A stretch of 64,000 nucleotides of DNA from Bacillota bacterium (GTDB lineage: Bacteria; Bacillota; Sulfobacillia; JACIYH01), in NCBI GenBank assembly GCA_030019365.1, contig JASEFA010000001.1, positions 648,953 through 712,952 of the forward strand, read 5' to 3'. This document shows, one piece after another, positions 43,175-51,795 of this stretch. The stretch's first letter is position 1, and every line of letters begins with the position of its first letter. Position numbers and translations under genes: made by a program. Under the pieces are notes generated by a model. It had not been told where the DNA came from. It was given only the letters and a program-made list of their open reading frames with translations, and made no database searches.

Positions 43175-43200
43175 CCTTTTCACCCCCGCAGTTCTCCGGG

Positions 43201-43470
43201 AAACGAAAATCCCTTCCGCCCCAAGGGCGAAAGGGATGCTTCCGCGGTACCACCTTGCTTGGTCCCTCTGCAGGACCCGCTCCACCCGGCACAACCGGAC
43301 GCGGAGCCCGGTGATGCCTGCCCCTTCTAACGGAGGGATGCGGCCGGCTCCTCGCCAGCAGCTCCGGGGCGGGTTCGAACCGGCACGACCGCCCGCCTTG
43401 CAGCCAGGGGCGGGCTCTCTGCGGGGTCGGCTGGGGTCCTACTGCTCCCCTTCACAGCCCGATGCTGCTT
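43201..43470 (-). ncRNA. T-box leader, specific for tRNA-Pro, upstream of proC
   Basis: Read on the minus strand: the T-box AAGGTGGTACCGCG at 43256-43243, then a 13-bp terminator stem (43237-43209, one G-U pair, 3-base loop) followed by TTTCGTTT. In Stem I an AGTA box (near 43443-43439) is followed by GGACC, which pairs with GGTTC just before GAA (43376-43374). The specifier position right after GAA reads CCC (43373-43371) or CCG, one base on; both are proline codons. AGAGAG and GCAAGG distal-loop motifs are also visible. The layout follows known T-box leaders and predicts anti-termination by uncharged tRNA-Pro. Confidence 0.9.
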
Positions 43471-43476
43471 TGCCGC

Positions 43477-43505
43477 ATTGTATCGCGCTCTCCCCTCCCT
43501 GTCAA
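43477..43505 (-). promoter_or_regulatory. Sigma-A promoter of the T-box/proC operon
   Basis: Minus strand: TTGACA (43505-43500), a 17-base spacer, TACAAT (43482-43477), an almost perfect consensus placed just before the T-box leader. Confidence 0.9.
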
Positions 43506-43624
43506 TACGTACGTGCGTCCGCTGCGCGTGCCCGAGTCAATGGCGGCCTCGCCCCCGTGCGTGGCGGACGCAGCATGAAGGGGGCCGGGGAAGCCATAAG
43601 CATAGAGGGTGCGGGGGAACCATC

Positions 43625-45196
43625 GTGGACGAGCACCGCGAGGGCACCGGCGCCCTGTTTGCCGCGCACACGAGCGCCCGGGTGGTGGACTTTCTCTACC
43701 GGATCCTCATCGTGCGGGCGGCCGGCGCGGCGGCCGTGGGGGCGCTGGGCGTGATCGGCTCGCTGTACGGCCTGCTGGTGACGGTGGCCAGTGCCGGCAT
43801 CCCGGCGGCCGTTACCAACCTGACGGCCGAAAAGACGGCCCGGGGCGACCGGGCCGGCCTGGAGCGCACCCTCTCCCTGTCCTTCCTGATCACGGGGGGG
43901 TTGGGGGTGCTGCTGGGCGCCGGGCTGATGGCCACCAGCCGGCCGGCTGCCCGCCTGCTCTTCCACGACCCCTCCCTCCACCTGCCCATCCTGGCTCTGG
44001 CGCCGGCGGTGGCCATCGTGCCGGTCTCCGGTGTCTACCGGGCCTACCTCCAGGGCCGTTACTTCACCTACCCGACCGCCCGCGCCCGTCTGGTGGAAGC
44101 CCTGGCGCAGACGGCGTTCGGGCTCTCCGCCCTGACCCTGGCCGGACCCCTGCCCCTGGCGGCCGCCACCACCATCCTGGCCTGCGCCATCACCGGGGGG
44201 GAAGCAGCGGGCCTGCTCTCCGTGTACGCCTCCTTCCAGCGGGTCCACGCACAACCCTCACCGGTGCGGCGAGAGGGCGTGGCCAGGAGGGCAGGCGCCA
44301 GGGCGCCTCTCCGGAAGGAGCAGCTGCCCGGAAGTAACGCTCATGCAGCGCGGCTCCGGGATGACCTGGGGACCATGGCCCGCTTCGCCTGGGCCTCCAC
44401 CAGCGTGAGGCTAGTGGCCATGGCATCCGGCGCCATCAGCGCGGCCATGATCCCCGCCCTGCTGCGGGCGGCCGGCCACGCACCCGACCGGGCCCTGGCC
44501 CTGTACGGGCAGTTCGGAGGCATGGCGGCACAGATCGCCTTCTTCCCCGCCACCCTGGTGTGGGCCTTCACCTTCAACCTCACGCCCGGTCTCTCTGCCT
44601 GCCGCAGCCGGGGTGACACCCGTAGTGCCCCCCGCCTGGTGGAAGACTCCCTCTATCAGGCCTGGATGCTGGCCCTTCCCGCCGCCGCGTGCACCTTCCT
44701 GCTGGCGGAGCCGCTGTGCCGTTTCGCCTTCGGCACCGGGGAACCCGCCCTGCTCCTCATCATCCTCTCGGCAGTGGCACCCCTGGTCACCGTCGACCAG
44801 GTGATGACCGCCTCCCTGCACGGCTGGTCCGAACCGGGCCTGGCCTTCCGCAACTTCGCTGTGGGCGAAGTCATCAACCTGGGCCTCACCTACCTGCTGG
44901 TTCCCCGGTTGGGGCTGCCAGGGGCAGCGGTGGCCATCGGGGCCGGTACCCTGATCGAGGCCCTGTGGGACTGGCAGACCGTGGCCCGCCTGCTGGGGCG
45001 CCCGCCCTCCCTCCGCCGGCCGGCCGCGCGAGCCGGCCTTCCCGCCGCCCTGTCCGGCCTGGCGGCCTACCTGGCGCACCGGGCGGCTGTCCCCACCCTG
45101 GGCAACGCCGCCGCCACCCTGCTGGCCCTCGCCACCGCCACCCTGGTGGTAGTGGCCCTCGTCCGTCTCGCCCGCGATACCCGCCGCAGGCCTTGA
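43625..45196 (+). CDS. Polysaccharide/lipid flippase (SpoVB/MurJ-like, MOP superfamily)
   Basis: 523 residues from GTG 43625 (GCGGGGGAACCATC upstream). About 14 membrane helices are present, with the family's FLYRILIVRAAGAAAVGALG start, LGAGLMATSRPAARLLF, IVPVSGVYRAYLQGRYFTYP and LVPRLGLPGAAVAIGAGTLIE. A hydrophilic loop of about 45 residues (near 200-245) joins the halves. The SpoVB group flips lipid-linked glycan precursors and is common in spore formers. It is divergent from the proC leader. Confidence 0.85.
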   Translation: MDEHREGTGALFAAHTSARVVDFLYRILIVRAAGAAAVGALGVIGSLYGLLVTVASAGIPAAVTNLTAEKTARGDRAGLERTLSLSFLITGGLGVLLGAGLMATSRPAARLLFHDPSLHLPILALAPAVAIVPVSGVYRAYLQGRYFTYPTARARLVEALAQTAFGLSALTLAGPLPLAAATTILACAITGGEAAGLLSVYASFQRVHAQPSPVRREGVARRAGARAPLRKEQLPGSNAHAARLRDDLGTMARFAWASTSVRLVAMASGAISAAMIPALLRAAGHAPDRALALYGQFGGMAAQIAFFPATLVWAFTFNLTPGLSACRSRGDTRSAPRLVEDSLYQAWMLALPAAACTFLLAEPLCRFAFGTGEPALLLIILSAVAPLVTVDQVMTASLHGWSEPGLAFRNFAVGEVINLGLTYLLVPRLGLPGAAVAIGAGTLIEALWDWQTVARLLGRPPSLRRPAARAGLPAALSGLAAYLAHRAAVPTLGNAAATLLALATATLVVVALVRLARDTRRRP

Positions 45197-45258
45197 CTGC
45201 CCACCCGCGCGCGGATACGGTAATAAGTGCTTCACCAATCATGAACGGGTGATTCGCT

Positions 45259-45924
45259 GTGCAGGCTCTGCCGCCCGCTACCGCAGGGGAAAGGCTGCCC
45301 CGGGAGTTCTATGCCCGGCACGGGCTGGAAGTGGCGCCCGAACTCCTGGGCACGATCCTCGTCCACCAGACGCCCGCAGGGACGACGGCCGGCCGTATCG
45401 TCGAGGTAGAGGCGTACATCGGGCCCGGGGACCGGGCCTGTCACGCCTTCGGGAGCCGCCGCACCCGGCGCAACGACGTCATGTGGGGTCCCCCCGGCCA
45501 CGCCTACGTCTACTTCACCTACGGGATGCACCACTGCCTCAACGTGGTATGCGCCCAGGAGGGAGTCCCCCACGCCGTCCTGGTGCGCGGGATGGAACCG
45601 GTGGCGGGCGTGGAACTGATGGCGGCCCGCCGGGGCCTGGCGAGCGACGACTGGCACCGGCTGGGGGCGGGGCCGGCCCGGCTCTGCCAGGCCATGGGTA
45701 TTACCCTGGCGCAGAACGGGGCCGATCTGGTGCAGGGCCCCCTGTATATCATCCGGCCCGCAGAAGCGCCCGTGCAGGCCGTGGCGTGCGGCCCCCGCAT
45801 AGGGATCGACTACGCTGAAGAGGCCCGGGATTACCCCTGGCGCTTCTATGTGCCGGGCAGCCCGGGAGTGTCGCACCCCGGAAGGACGCCGCGGCGAAGC
45901 GGGCGCCCTCAGAGGGCACGGTAG
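45259..45924 (+). CDS. DNA-3-methyladenine glycosylase (AAG/MPG family)
   Basis: 221 residues from GTG 45259. Signatures are [39 protein letters not shown] (catalytic Glu), [15 protein letters not shown] and [14 protein letters not shown]. It removes alkylated purines in base-excision repair. The last 25 residues (Arg/Pro-rich) are not family-typical, and the 3' end overlaps the convergent MBL gene by 16 bases. Confidence 0.92.
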   Translation: MQALPPATAGERLPREFYARHGLEVAPELLGTILVHQTPAGTTAGRIVEVEAYIGPGDRACHAFGSRRTRRNDVMWGPPGHAYVYFTYGMHHCLNVVCAQEGVPHAVLVRGMEPVAGVELMAARRGLASDDWHRLGAGPARLCQAMGITLAQNGADLVQGPLYIIRPAEAPVQAVACGPRIGIDYAEEARDYPWRFYVPGSPGVSHPGRTPRRSGRPQRAR

Positions 45925-46877
45925 TAAAGCTTTCCCCCGATTTCCTCCTTCGCCGCCTCCCCCCGTTCTTCCAGCAGGTCCAGGTACCCCATGACCTCCC
46001 ACAGCCCCGACATCAGCTCCACCCAGCTCAGATGGGGGTACAGGTTGAGACATACCTGGTAGGGGGTCTTTTCACCCTCCATGAGCAGGCCCCCCACCGC
46101 TTCCGTGCGTCCGCGCAGGTAGCGCAGACGAGAGGCGGCGAACGAAGCAGGTGCGGCGACCGGTTCCCCGTGGCCCGGCAGCACCCGCTCGACCCCCAAC
46201 TGCCGGATGCGCTCCAGGCTTTCCATCTGCCGGGTCAGGCTGCGGTACCATCCCTCTCCGGCAGGCGCGGGCTCGATCAGGCTGTGACCGTAAGCGTCAA
46301 GCAGTAGAGCATCGCCGCCCAGGCAGGTGCCATCCTCCCGGCGCCAGAAGGCCGTGGAACAGGAAGAGTGACCGGGAAGAGACACCACCTCCCACTCGGC
46401 GTCCCCCATGCGGACCGTGGTTTGGGGTTCGAGCCAGCCGTCCGGGCCCGACTCCACCTGGAAGTCGGCCAGCCCGAAGCGGGTCTTCTTCAGCTGGCGA
46501 AAGACTTCGCCTGGTACCCCGGCCCGGGGCAAGAAGCCAGCAAGGAACTCCTCCCACTCCTCGGCCCTGCCCGGTGCCAGCCAGCGAGAGGCTGTCCGGG
46601 GAGCCAGCATCCTGACTCCAAATCGGCTGCGCAGGCGCTCGCCCAGCCCGAAATGATCCGGGTGAGCATGGGTGATCACCACCTGCCAGGACCGGCCGGT
46701 GCCCAGCCCCTGCTCTTCCAGGAAGCGCACCAGGGCAGCCCAGGCATCCTCGGTGGGCGGACCGGTATCCACCAGGGTGGGCAACTGGCCCTGAACCAGG
46801 TAGCAGTTGACCGGACCCACCGGGTAGGGGGTGGGCAGCCGCAGGGATACCACTCCGGCCGGGATGAGATCCTGCAC
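45909..46877 (-). CDS. Metallo-beta-lactamase-fold hydrolase (glyoxalase II-like)
   Basis: 322 residues. The metal motif is [13 protein letters not shown] (HxHxDH), with [22 protein letters not shown] and VLPGHGEPV supplying later ligands, and a helical C-terminal domain from residue 230. It resembles the hydrolase at 12659-13576 in plan but with low identity. ATG 46877 is preceded by GGGAAGGAGCGAGG. The substrate is unknown. Confidence 0.85.
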   Translation of the reverse strand: MQDLIPAGVVSLRLPTPYPVGPVNCYLVQGQLPTLVDTGPPTEDAWAALVRFLEEQGLGTGRSWQVVITHAHPDHFGLGERLRSRFGVRMLAPRTASRWLAPGRAEEWEEFLAGFLPRAGVPGEVFRQLKKTRFGLADFQVESGPDGWLEPQTTVRMGDAEWEVVSLPGHSSCSTAFWRREDGTCLGGDALLLDAYGHSLIEPAPAGEGWYRSLTRQMESLERIRQLGVERVLPGHGEPVAAPASFAASRLRYLRGRTEAVGGLLMEGEKTPYQVCLNLYPHLSWVELMSGLWEVMGYLDLLEERGEAAKEEIGGKLYYRAL

Positions 46878-47438
46878 CCTCCTCGCTCCTTCCCTGATTC
46901 ATGCTGGCGTTCCATAAGCTGGCATCTCGTATTTTACCACGAAAACACGCCCGCAGCCACAGCATGCGCCGCAAGCTGCACTCGCCGCAGTGGTGGTACG
47001 GTCTTACACCCACCAGGATGTACCCCCCGGCAGCGTCATCTCCAGGTACCCGGCCGTCCCCCGCAGCAGCATCTGGAGCAGGACGAGAACCCCCGAGCCC
47101 AGGGCCGGCAGCACACCTGGGCTTCCGGGCTACGCTGGCGTGCCCCCTTCACCCGCTCGCATCCGCCTCGATGCCTGTCGCCCGCAACTCATCCGCAATG
47201 GCACCTGCGATCTCGCGGGTACTGCCGTGGCGGCTCGCGACGGCTACCAGTACCTTCATCCATACCACATCCTTGGCCTGGGGCATACCCACTCTCTCAG
47301 CGCCTGCGTGCTGCGCGTCGCTGGCTGAGGTGAACATCACCTTCCCCGATCTGGCCGGTCGTTGGCCGCCGGAAGACGTCGAGCATAAGCCGGCCCGTGC
47401 CACAAATGGCCAGGTCGTTGGAGTAAAGAGGCGCGGCG
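46878..47438. other. 561-base stretch with gene debris only
   Basis: There is no intact gene. It holds the flavodoxin-like fragment at 47149-47259 and, on the minus strand just after it, a frame ending near 47005 that reads like the end of a membrane protein (LGSGVLVLLQMLLRG and GYLEMTLPGG). I read the region as decayed. Confidence 0.45.
47149..47259 (-). pseudogene. N-terminal fragment of a flavodoxin-domain protein
   Basis: 36 residues from ATG 47259: MKVLVAVASRHGSTREIAGA and then IADELRATGIEADASG, ending in a stop. The T/S-x-x-G-S-T-x-x-I-A phosphate-binding loop and the following helix match the start of flavodoxin or menaquinone-dependent protoporphyrinogen oxidase-type proteins. The remaining 120 or so residues are missing in all frames. 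Confidence 0.55.
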
Positions 47439-47858
47439 TTACTTAATCGAACCCGCGGCACGCAGCAACGTAAGCCCCAACCTCGCTTCGATAAGGCCAA
47501 GGACGAAATAGAGAAGGTGTACCCAGGAGAATCCAATCCACCACACCTGCAAAACGATCCACAGCATGAGGAATATACCCAGGCCGGTGGCAAGAACACC
47601 TGCAAACGCCTGCTGGTAGAAGGAAGCCCAGGCGCCCACCAGGCTTCCAACGCCGTTAACCAGGAGGAGTACGAGGCCAGGGACGAGGTAATCTCTGAAC
47701 GGGGTGCCCTCGAGCAGCGCAAGCGGAATCCCCAGGACTCCTCCCGTACGGTCCAAAACGAGGGCGCAGCCGCCCGCCACTGCCCCCAGACCGATGAACA
47801 CCTGCAGCGCTCCTAAGCCGCGCGCAAGGCGTGTCCCACGTTTGGTGGTGAAGTCCAT
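47439..47858 (-). CDS. Four-helix membrane protein of unknown function
   Basis: 139 residues from ATG 47858 (AAAGGGAGCTAGCC upstream). It has four predicted membrane helices (LGALQVFIGLGAVAGGCALV, DYLVPGLVLLLVNGVGSLVG, LATGLGIFLMLWIVLQVWW, WVHLLYFVLGLIEARLG) and a basic N-terminus (TTKRGTRLARG). It resembles small uncharacterised integral membrane proteins; no family is recognised. Local GC is lower than in the flanks. Confidence 0.65.
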   Translation of the reverse strand: MDFTTKRGTRLARGLGALQVFIGLGAVAGGCALVLDRTGGVLGIPLALLEGTPFRDYLVPGLVLLLVNGVGSLVGAWASFYQQAFAGVLATGLGIFLMLWIVLQVWWIGFSWVHLLYFVLGLIEARLGLTLLRAAGSIK

Positions 47859-48128
47859 GGCTAGCTCCCTTTCTCACCAGACATATCGGCCACCGGCAGA
47901 CGCATTATCACACTCAAGGCAGGGGCTGCGAAGGCTCTGCAACCGAACGACCAGCTGAATACAAGTGGTAGTCTTGCATCAGTGCGTAATGCAAGCCATG
48001 TCGGCGCTCACGCATTCACCCACCCCCCGGCTCAAAGGTACGTCTGGTCTTAGTACTGACCAGCCCGACCGGCAGCGGGCGCGCGGGTCAGCTGGTGGGG
48101 CTGATAGCCTGCGCCCCAGCCCCTGGGA

Positions 48129-48542
48129 GTGTGGCTGGGGGGGAAGCCGACCTTTGCCGTGGCGGGAGCACTACTCAGCGGCGTCGTGATGACGGCGGTC
48201 GTGGCGGTCACCTGCGGTGTGCGGCCCGGAGCGGGGTGGGGGGCCGCCGCCCTGGCTGCTCTGCTCCTCGCGGTTGCTTACGCAGGCGCCCGGATGCTGC
48301 TGGCCGTGGTGGCCCGCAGCTATCTCCCGGCTGCCTTCTCCTCGGTGATGATCGGGTTCATTTCCTGGATGTTCGGGGGGGCCATGGTCCCCGTCGCCCA
48401 CTTGGGCGGTCTGATGGGTTTTGCTTCAACCGTCAGCCGTGTCAATCGCGTGGCGGGCACCTTTCTCCCCTCGACCTGGGCCATGACACCCTGCACCCGT
48501 GAGGCGGAAGTCGCCGGCCGGCGCTGCGGCGGCCCGGCGTGA
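48129..48542 (+). pseudogene. C-terminal fragment of an ABC-2-type transporter permease
   Basis: About 137 residues. They include helices AVAGALLSGVVMTAVVAV, ALAALLLAVAYAGARMLLAV and SSVMIGFISWMFGGAMVP, followed by VNRVAGTFLPSTWAMTP. That last part matches the final loop and helix of ABC-2 permeases (helix, Gly/Pro stretch, then P-x-x-W-A). The N-terminal half and the ATPase gene are absent, so it is most likely a remnant. No gene was seen in 47859-48128. Confidence 0.5.
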
Positions 48543-48544
48543 GC

Positions 48545-49744
48545 CTAAACGGCTTCCACCACCAGGGCGATGCCCATGCCCCCGCCGATGCACAGGGTGA
48601 CCAGCCCGCGCCGCGCACCCCGGGCCCGCATCTCGTAGAGCAGCTTCACCAAGAGGATAGTTCCGGTGGCACCCACGGGATGTCCCAGGGCGATGGCCCC
48701 TCCGTTGGGGTTGACGCGCGGATCTCCCTCAAGGCCCAGTTCCTTTAGCACGGCCAGGGACTGAGCAGCAAAGGCCTCGTTGAGCTCGATGAGGTCGATC
48801 TGATCGAGACCCAGGTGTGCCCGTTCCAGGGCCAGGCGCGTGGCCGGTACCGGACCAATCCCCATGTAACGCGGGTCGACCCCCGCCACCGCCCACGAAA
48901 CCACCCGTCCCAGGGGCTCCAGGCCGCGGGACTCCGCCAGGTCGGCGGGGATGAGCACCACCGCCGCCGCCCCGTCGTTCATGGGGCAGGAGTTGCCCGC
49001 CGTCACGGTGCCCTCCTTCTTGAAGGCGGGGGCCAGGCGGGCCAGGGCCTCCATACTGGTGTCGGGGCGCGGAGACTCATCCCGGTCGAAGGGGAGGGGC
49101 TCCTTGCCCTTGGGCTGGGGAACGGGGACGGCCACCACCTGCTCGCGGAACCGACCCTCGGTGAGGCCCCGCACGGCCTTACGGTGACTGGCCAGGGCAA
49201 AGGCATCCTGCTCTTCCCGCGAGATGGCGTACTTTTCGGCCAGGTTTTCCGCCGTGAGCCCCATGTTGACGTAGCCGAACAGTTCGGTGGGCGAGCAACT
49301 CTCCGCGTTGCGCACGAAGGGGTCGTACATGGTGATGTGCCCCAGCCGGGCCCCCCACCTCATCTCGTTGGCGTAGTAAGGAGCGCCCGACATGCTCTCC
49401 GCCCCGCCCGCCAGCACCACCCGCGCCTCACCGCAGATGATGGCCTGGGCCCCTGAGATCACCGCCTGCAGCCCCGACCCGCACTGGCGGTGGACGGTGT
49501 AGGCGGGCACTTCCACGGGGATGCCGGCCCAGAGCGCCGCCACCCGGGCCAGGTTGGGGGCCTCGTTGGTCTGGAGCACGCATCCCATGATGACGTCGCC
49601 CAGCTCGCGCCCCTCCACGCCCGCGCGCGCGAGCGCCTCCACCATCACCCGGGCACCCAGTTTCTCGGGCGGGACCTCCCGCAGCGCCCCGCCGAACCTG
49701 CCCACCGCGGTCCTCACCGCAGACACGATGACCACCGGGGTCAC
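48545..49744 (-). CDS. Acetyl-CoA acyltransferase (thiolase), copy 1
   Basis: 399 residues from GTG 49744. It has the nucleophile Cys near residue 88 (VHRQCGSGLQAVISGAQ), the His motif LNEAFAAQSLAVL, the GHPVGATGTIL loop and the C-terminal Cys in LVTLCIGGGMGIAL. It cleaves 3-ketoacyl-CoA (or condenses acetyl-CoA). It is the last gene of the leftward beta-oxidation cluster, 40 bases after the enoyl-CoA hydratase gene. Confidence 0.92.
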   Translation of the reverse strand: MTPVVIVSAVRTAVGRFGGALREVPPEKLGARVMVEALARAGVEGRELGDVIMGCVLQTNEAPNLARVAALWAGIPVEVPAYTVHRQCGSGLQAVISGAQAIICGEARVVLAGGAESMSGAPYYANEMRWGARLGHITMYDPFVRNAESCSPTELFGYVNMGLTAENLAEKYAISREEQDAFALASHRKAVRGLTEGRFREQVVAVPVPQPKGKEPLPFDRDESPRPDTSMEALARLAPAFKKEGTVTAGNSCPMNDGAAAVVLIPADLAESRGLEPLGRVVSWAVAGVDPRYMGIGPVPATRLALERAHLGLDQIDLIELNEAFAAQSLAVLKELGLEGDPRVNPNGGAIALGHPVGATGTILLVKLLYEMRARGARRGLVTLCIGGGMGIALVVEAV

Positions 49745-49784
49745 TCCCTACCCTCCCCCCTCATCTGCAGCGTGATGCCCGCGG

Positions 49785-50564
49785 TCAGCGGCCCTTGAAC
49801 TGAGGCTTACGCTTGCCCAGGAAGGCCGAGATTCCCTCCTTGGCGTCCTCGGTGCCAAACAGGTGCAGGAACCCGGCCACCTCCGTCTTGAGGGCCTCGG
49901 GCAGGGGTTGCCCCAAGCCCTCGAACACGACCTTCTTCATGGTGGCCATGGCCACCGGCGCCTGGGCGGCCAGCTTGCGGGCCAGGTTCCTGGTCTGGGC
50001 CATCAGCTCCCCGTCCGGCACCACCCGGTTTACCAGCCCGATACGCTGGGCCTCGGGACCCTTGATCATATCCCCGGTGAGGAGCAACTCCATGGCCCGC
50101 CCCTTGCCTATCAGGCGCGGCAGCCGCTGGGTGCCACCCCACCCGGGCATGATGCCCAGGTTGATCTCCGGCTGCCCGAAGCGGGCCGACTCCACCGCCA
50201 CCCGGATGTCGCAGGCCATGGCCAGCTCCAGCCCCCCGCCCAGGCAGGTGCCGTTAATGGCGGCGATGACGGGCTTGGGCAGGGTCTCGATGGCGGTGAA
50301 CAGGGCATGGCCGCTCTCGAGGAGTTCGCGGCCCGAATGCTCATCGAGGGCGGGGAACTCGGAGACGTCCGCTCCGGCGATGAAGATGTAGTGCCCGGTG
50401 CCGGTGATGATGACCACCCGCACCTCCTCGTCCCGCGCCGCCTCATCTATGGCCTGCCGGATCTCCCCGATGGTGGCCCGGCTGAGAGCATTGGCGGGAG
50501 GCCGGTTCACCGTGACGGTCAGCAGGGGCGGTTCCCGATCAACCAGGATGTTGTTGTACGCCAT
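49785..50564 (-). CDS. Enoyl-CoA hydratase/isomerase
   Basis: 259 residues of the crotonase fold. The oxyanion segments FIAGADVSEFPALDE and INGTCLGGGLELAMACDIRV are present, and the catalytic Glu pair lies in GLELAMACD and GQPEINLGIMPGWGGTQRLPR. It hydrates trans-2-enoyl-CoA to 3-hydroxyacyl-CoA. It lies between the 3-hydroxyacyl-CoA dehydrogenase genes and thiolase 1, with RBS AAGGAGGGAGAGG. Confidence 0.92.
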   Translation of the reverse strand: MAYNNILVDREPPLLTVTVNRPPANALSRATIGEIRQAIDEAARDEEVRVVIITGTGHYIFIAGADVSEFPALDEHSGRELLESGHALFTAIETLPKPVIAAINGTCLGGGLELAMACDIRVAVESARFGQPEINLGIMPGWGGTQRLPRLIGKGRAMELLLTGDMIKGPEAQRIGLVNRVVPDGELMAQTRNLARKLAAQAPVAMATMKKVVFEGLGQPLPEALKTEVAGFLHLFGTEDAKEGISAFLGKRKPQFKGR

Positions 50565-50590
50565 GTCCTCTCCCTCCTTGAAGTTCGGGA

Positions 50591-50914
50591 CTACTCCTCG
50601 GCACCTGCGTATTCGAAGAAGCCCTTCTGGGTCTTCTTGCCCAGTTCACTGCGCGCCACCATGGTGCGCAGCCTCTCCGGTATGGCGAAGGCCTCCCCGT
50701 AACGCGGGTACAGTTCCTCCAGCCTAGCCAGTATCACATCGAGCCCCACGTTGTCCGCCCAGGCGAGGGGACCCTTGGGATATCCGGCCCCGGCCCGCAT
50801 GGCCAGGTCGATGTCCCGGGCGCTGGCGATCCCCTCTTCCAGCAGCCGGCAGGCTTCCACGAAACCGGCCAGCTGGAAACGGTCCACGAGCAACTGGGCC
50901 TGCTTTTCGTCCAC
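50591..50914 (-). CDS. Stand-alone C-terminal domain of 3-hydroxyacyl-CoA dehydrogenase
   Basis: 107 residues matching only the helical dimerisation/substrate domain (LAGFVEACRLLEEGIASARD, MRAGAGYPKGPLAWADNVGL, LGKKTQKGFFEY). There is no Rossmann domain. It has its own RBS (GGAGGAGGCGGCATC) and lies 15 bases after the full-length gene at 50930. It may be a split or duplicated domain acting as a partner subunit, as in two-component 3-hydroxyacyl-CoA dehydrogenases of some Firmicutes and archaea. Confidence 0.82.
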   Translation of the reverse strand: MDEKQAQLLVDRFQLAGFVEACRLLEEGIASARDIDLAMRAGAGYPKGPLAWADNVGLDVILARLEELYPRYGEAFAIPERLRTMVARSELGKKTQKGFFEYAGAEE

Positions 50915-50929
50915 GATGCCGCCTCCTCC

Positions 50930-51778
50930 CTACTTCGTGTACGTGTAGAACCCCTGACCGGACTTGACCCCCAGTCTGCCCTCTTTGATCATGTTTTCGA
51001 AGTGGGCGGGGGCAGCGAAACGCGGGCCCAGGGTCTCCAGGGTCCTGCACACGTCCAGCACCACGTCCAGGCCCAGGGTGTCCGCCAGGCTGAAGGGGCC
51101 CATGGGCACCCCCGCCTTCTCTTTCACCACGGCATCCACTTCCTCGTAGGGCGCTCCCGTCTCGTGCTGGAAGTGGATCACCTGCATCATGGCCGCCAGC
51201 AGGATGCGGTTGACCAGGAAGCCCGGGCACTCCTTCACCCGGACGGGGAGCTTGCGCAGGCTTTCCACGAACTCCACCGCCGTGTCGAGGGTCTCCTCAC
51301 TGGTCTCCCGGCCGGCGATGACCTCCACCAGCTTCATCACCGCTGCCGGGTAGAAGAAGTGCATCCCCACCACCCGCTGGGGCCGGGAGGTGGCCGCCGC
51401 CATCTCCGTGATGGAGAGGGCGGAGGTGTTAGAGGCCAGGATGGCCGTGCTGGGGGTGGCCCGGTCCAACTCCGCGAACACCCGCTTCTTGAGGTCCATC
51501 TTCTCGGGGACGGCCTCCACCACCAGGTCCACGTCCCCGAACCCGTCATAGCTCAGGGTCGGGGTGACGAGGGCCATCTTCTGGTCCATCTCGGCGGTAC
51601 TCATGCGTCCCCGGTCCACCCGGCGCTGGTAGATGCCGCGGATGCGCTCCACACCGCGATCGAGCATGGCCTGGTCAACGTCCTTGAGTACCACGGGGAG
51701 GCCGCTCCAGGATATCACCTGGGCGATCTCGGCCCCCATGGCCCCCGCCCCCACCACCGCCGCCTTGAAGATGTACAT
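50930..51778 (-). CDS. 3-hydroxyacyl-CoA dehydrogenase
   Basis: 282 residues from ATG 51778 after AAGGAGGAACAGAGC. The Rossmann motif is AAVVGAGAMGAEIAQVIS; SNTSALSITEMA and the catalytic GMHFFYPAAVMKLVEVI (His) follow, with Asn in CPGFLVNRIL. The C-terminal domain is complete (MGPFSLADTLGLDVVLDVC). It oxidises 3-hydroxyacyl-CoA with NAD. It is co-transcribed with thiolase 2 (17 bases upstream) and the stand-alone C-domain gene. Confidence 0.93.
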   Translation of the reverse strand: MYIFKAAVVGAGAMGAEIAQVISWSGLPVVLKDVDQAMLDRGVERIRGIYQRRVDRGRMSTAEMDQKMALVTPTLSYDGFGDVDLVVEAVPEKMDLKKRVFAELDRATPSTAILASNTSALSITEMAAATSRPQRVVGMHFFYPAAVMKLVEVIAGRETSEETLDTAVEFVESLRKLPVRVKECPGFLVNRILLAAMMQVIHFQHETGAPYEEVDAVVKEKAGVPMGPFSLADTLGLDVVLDVCRTLETLGPRFAAPAHFENMIKEGRLGVKSGQGFYTYTK

Positions 51779-51795
51779 GCTCTGTTCCTCCTTCG

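Noticed and set aside
43365-43385. GGGTTCGAACC on the plus strand, which looks like a tRNA T-arm
   Set aside because: No acceptor stem or anticodon arm fits around it, and the same bases form the T-box specifier region on the minus strand.
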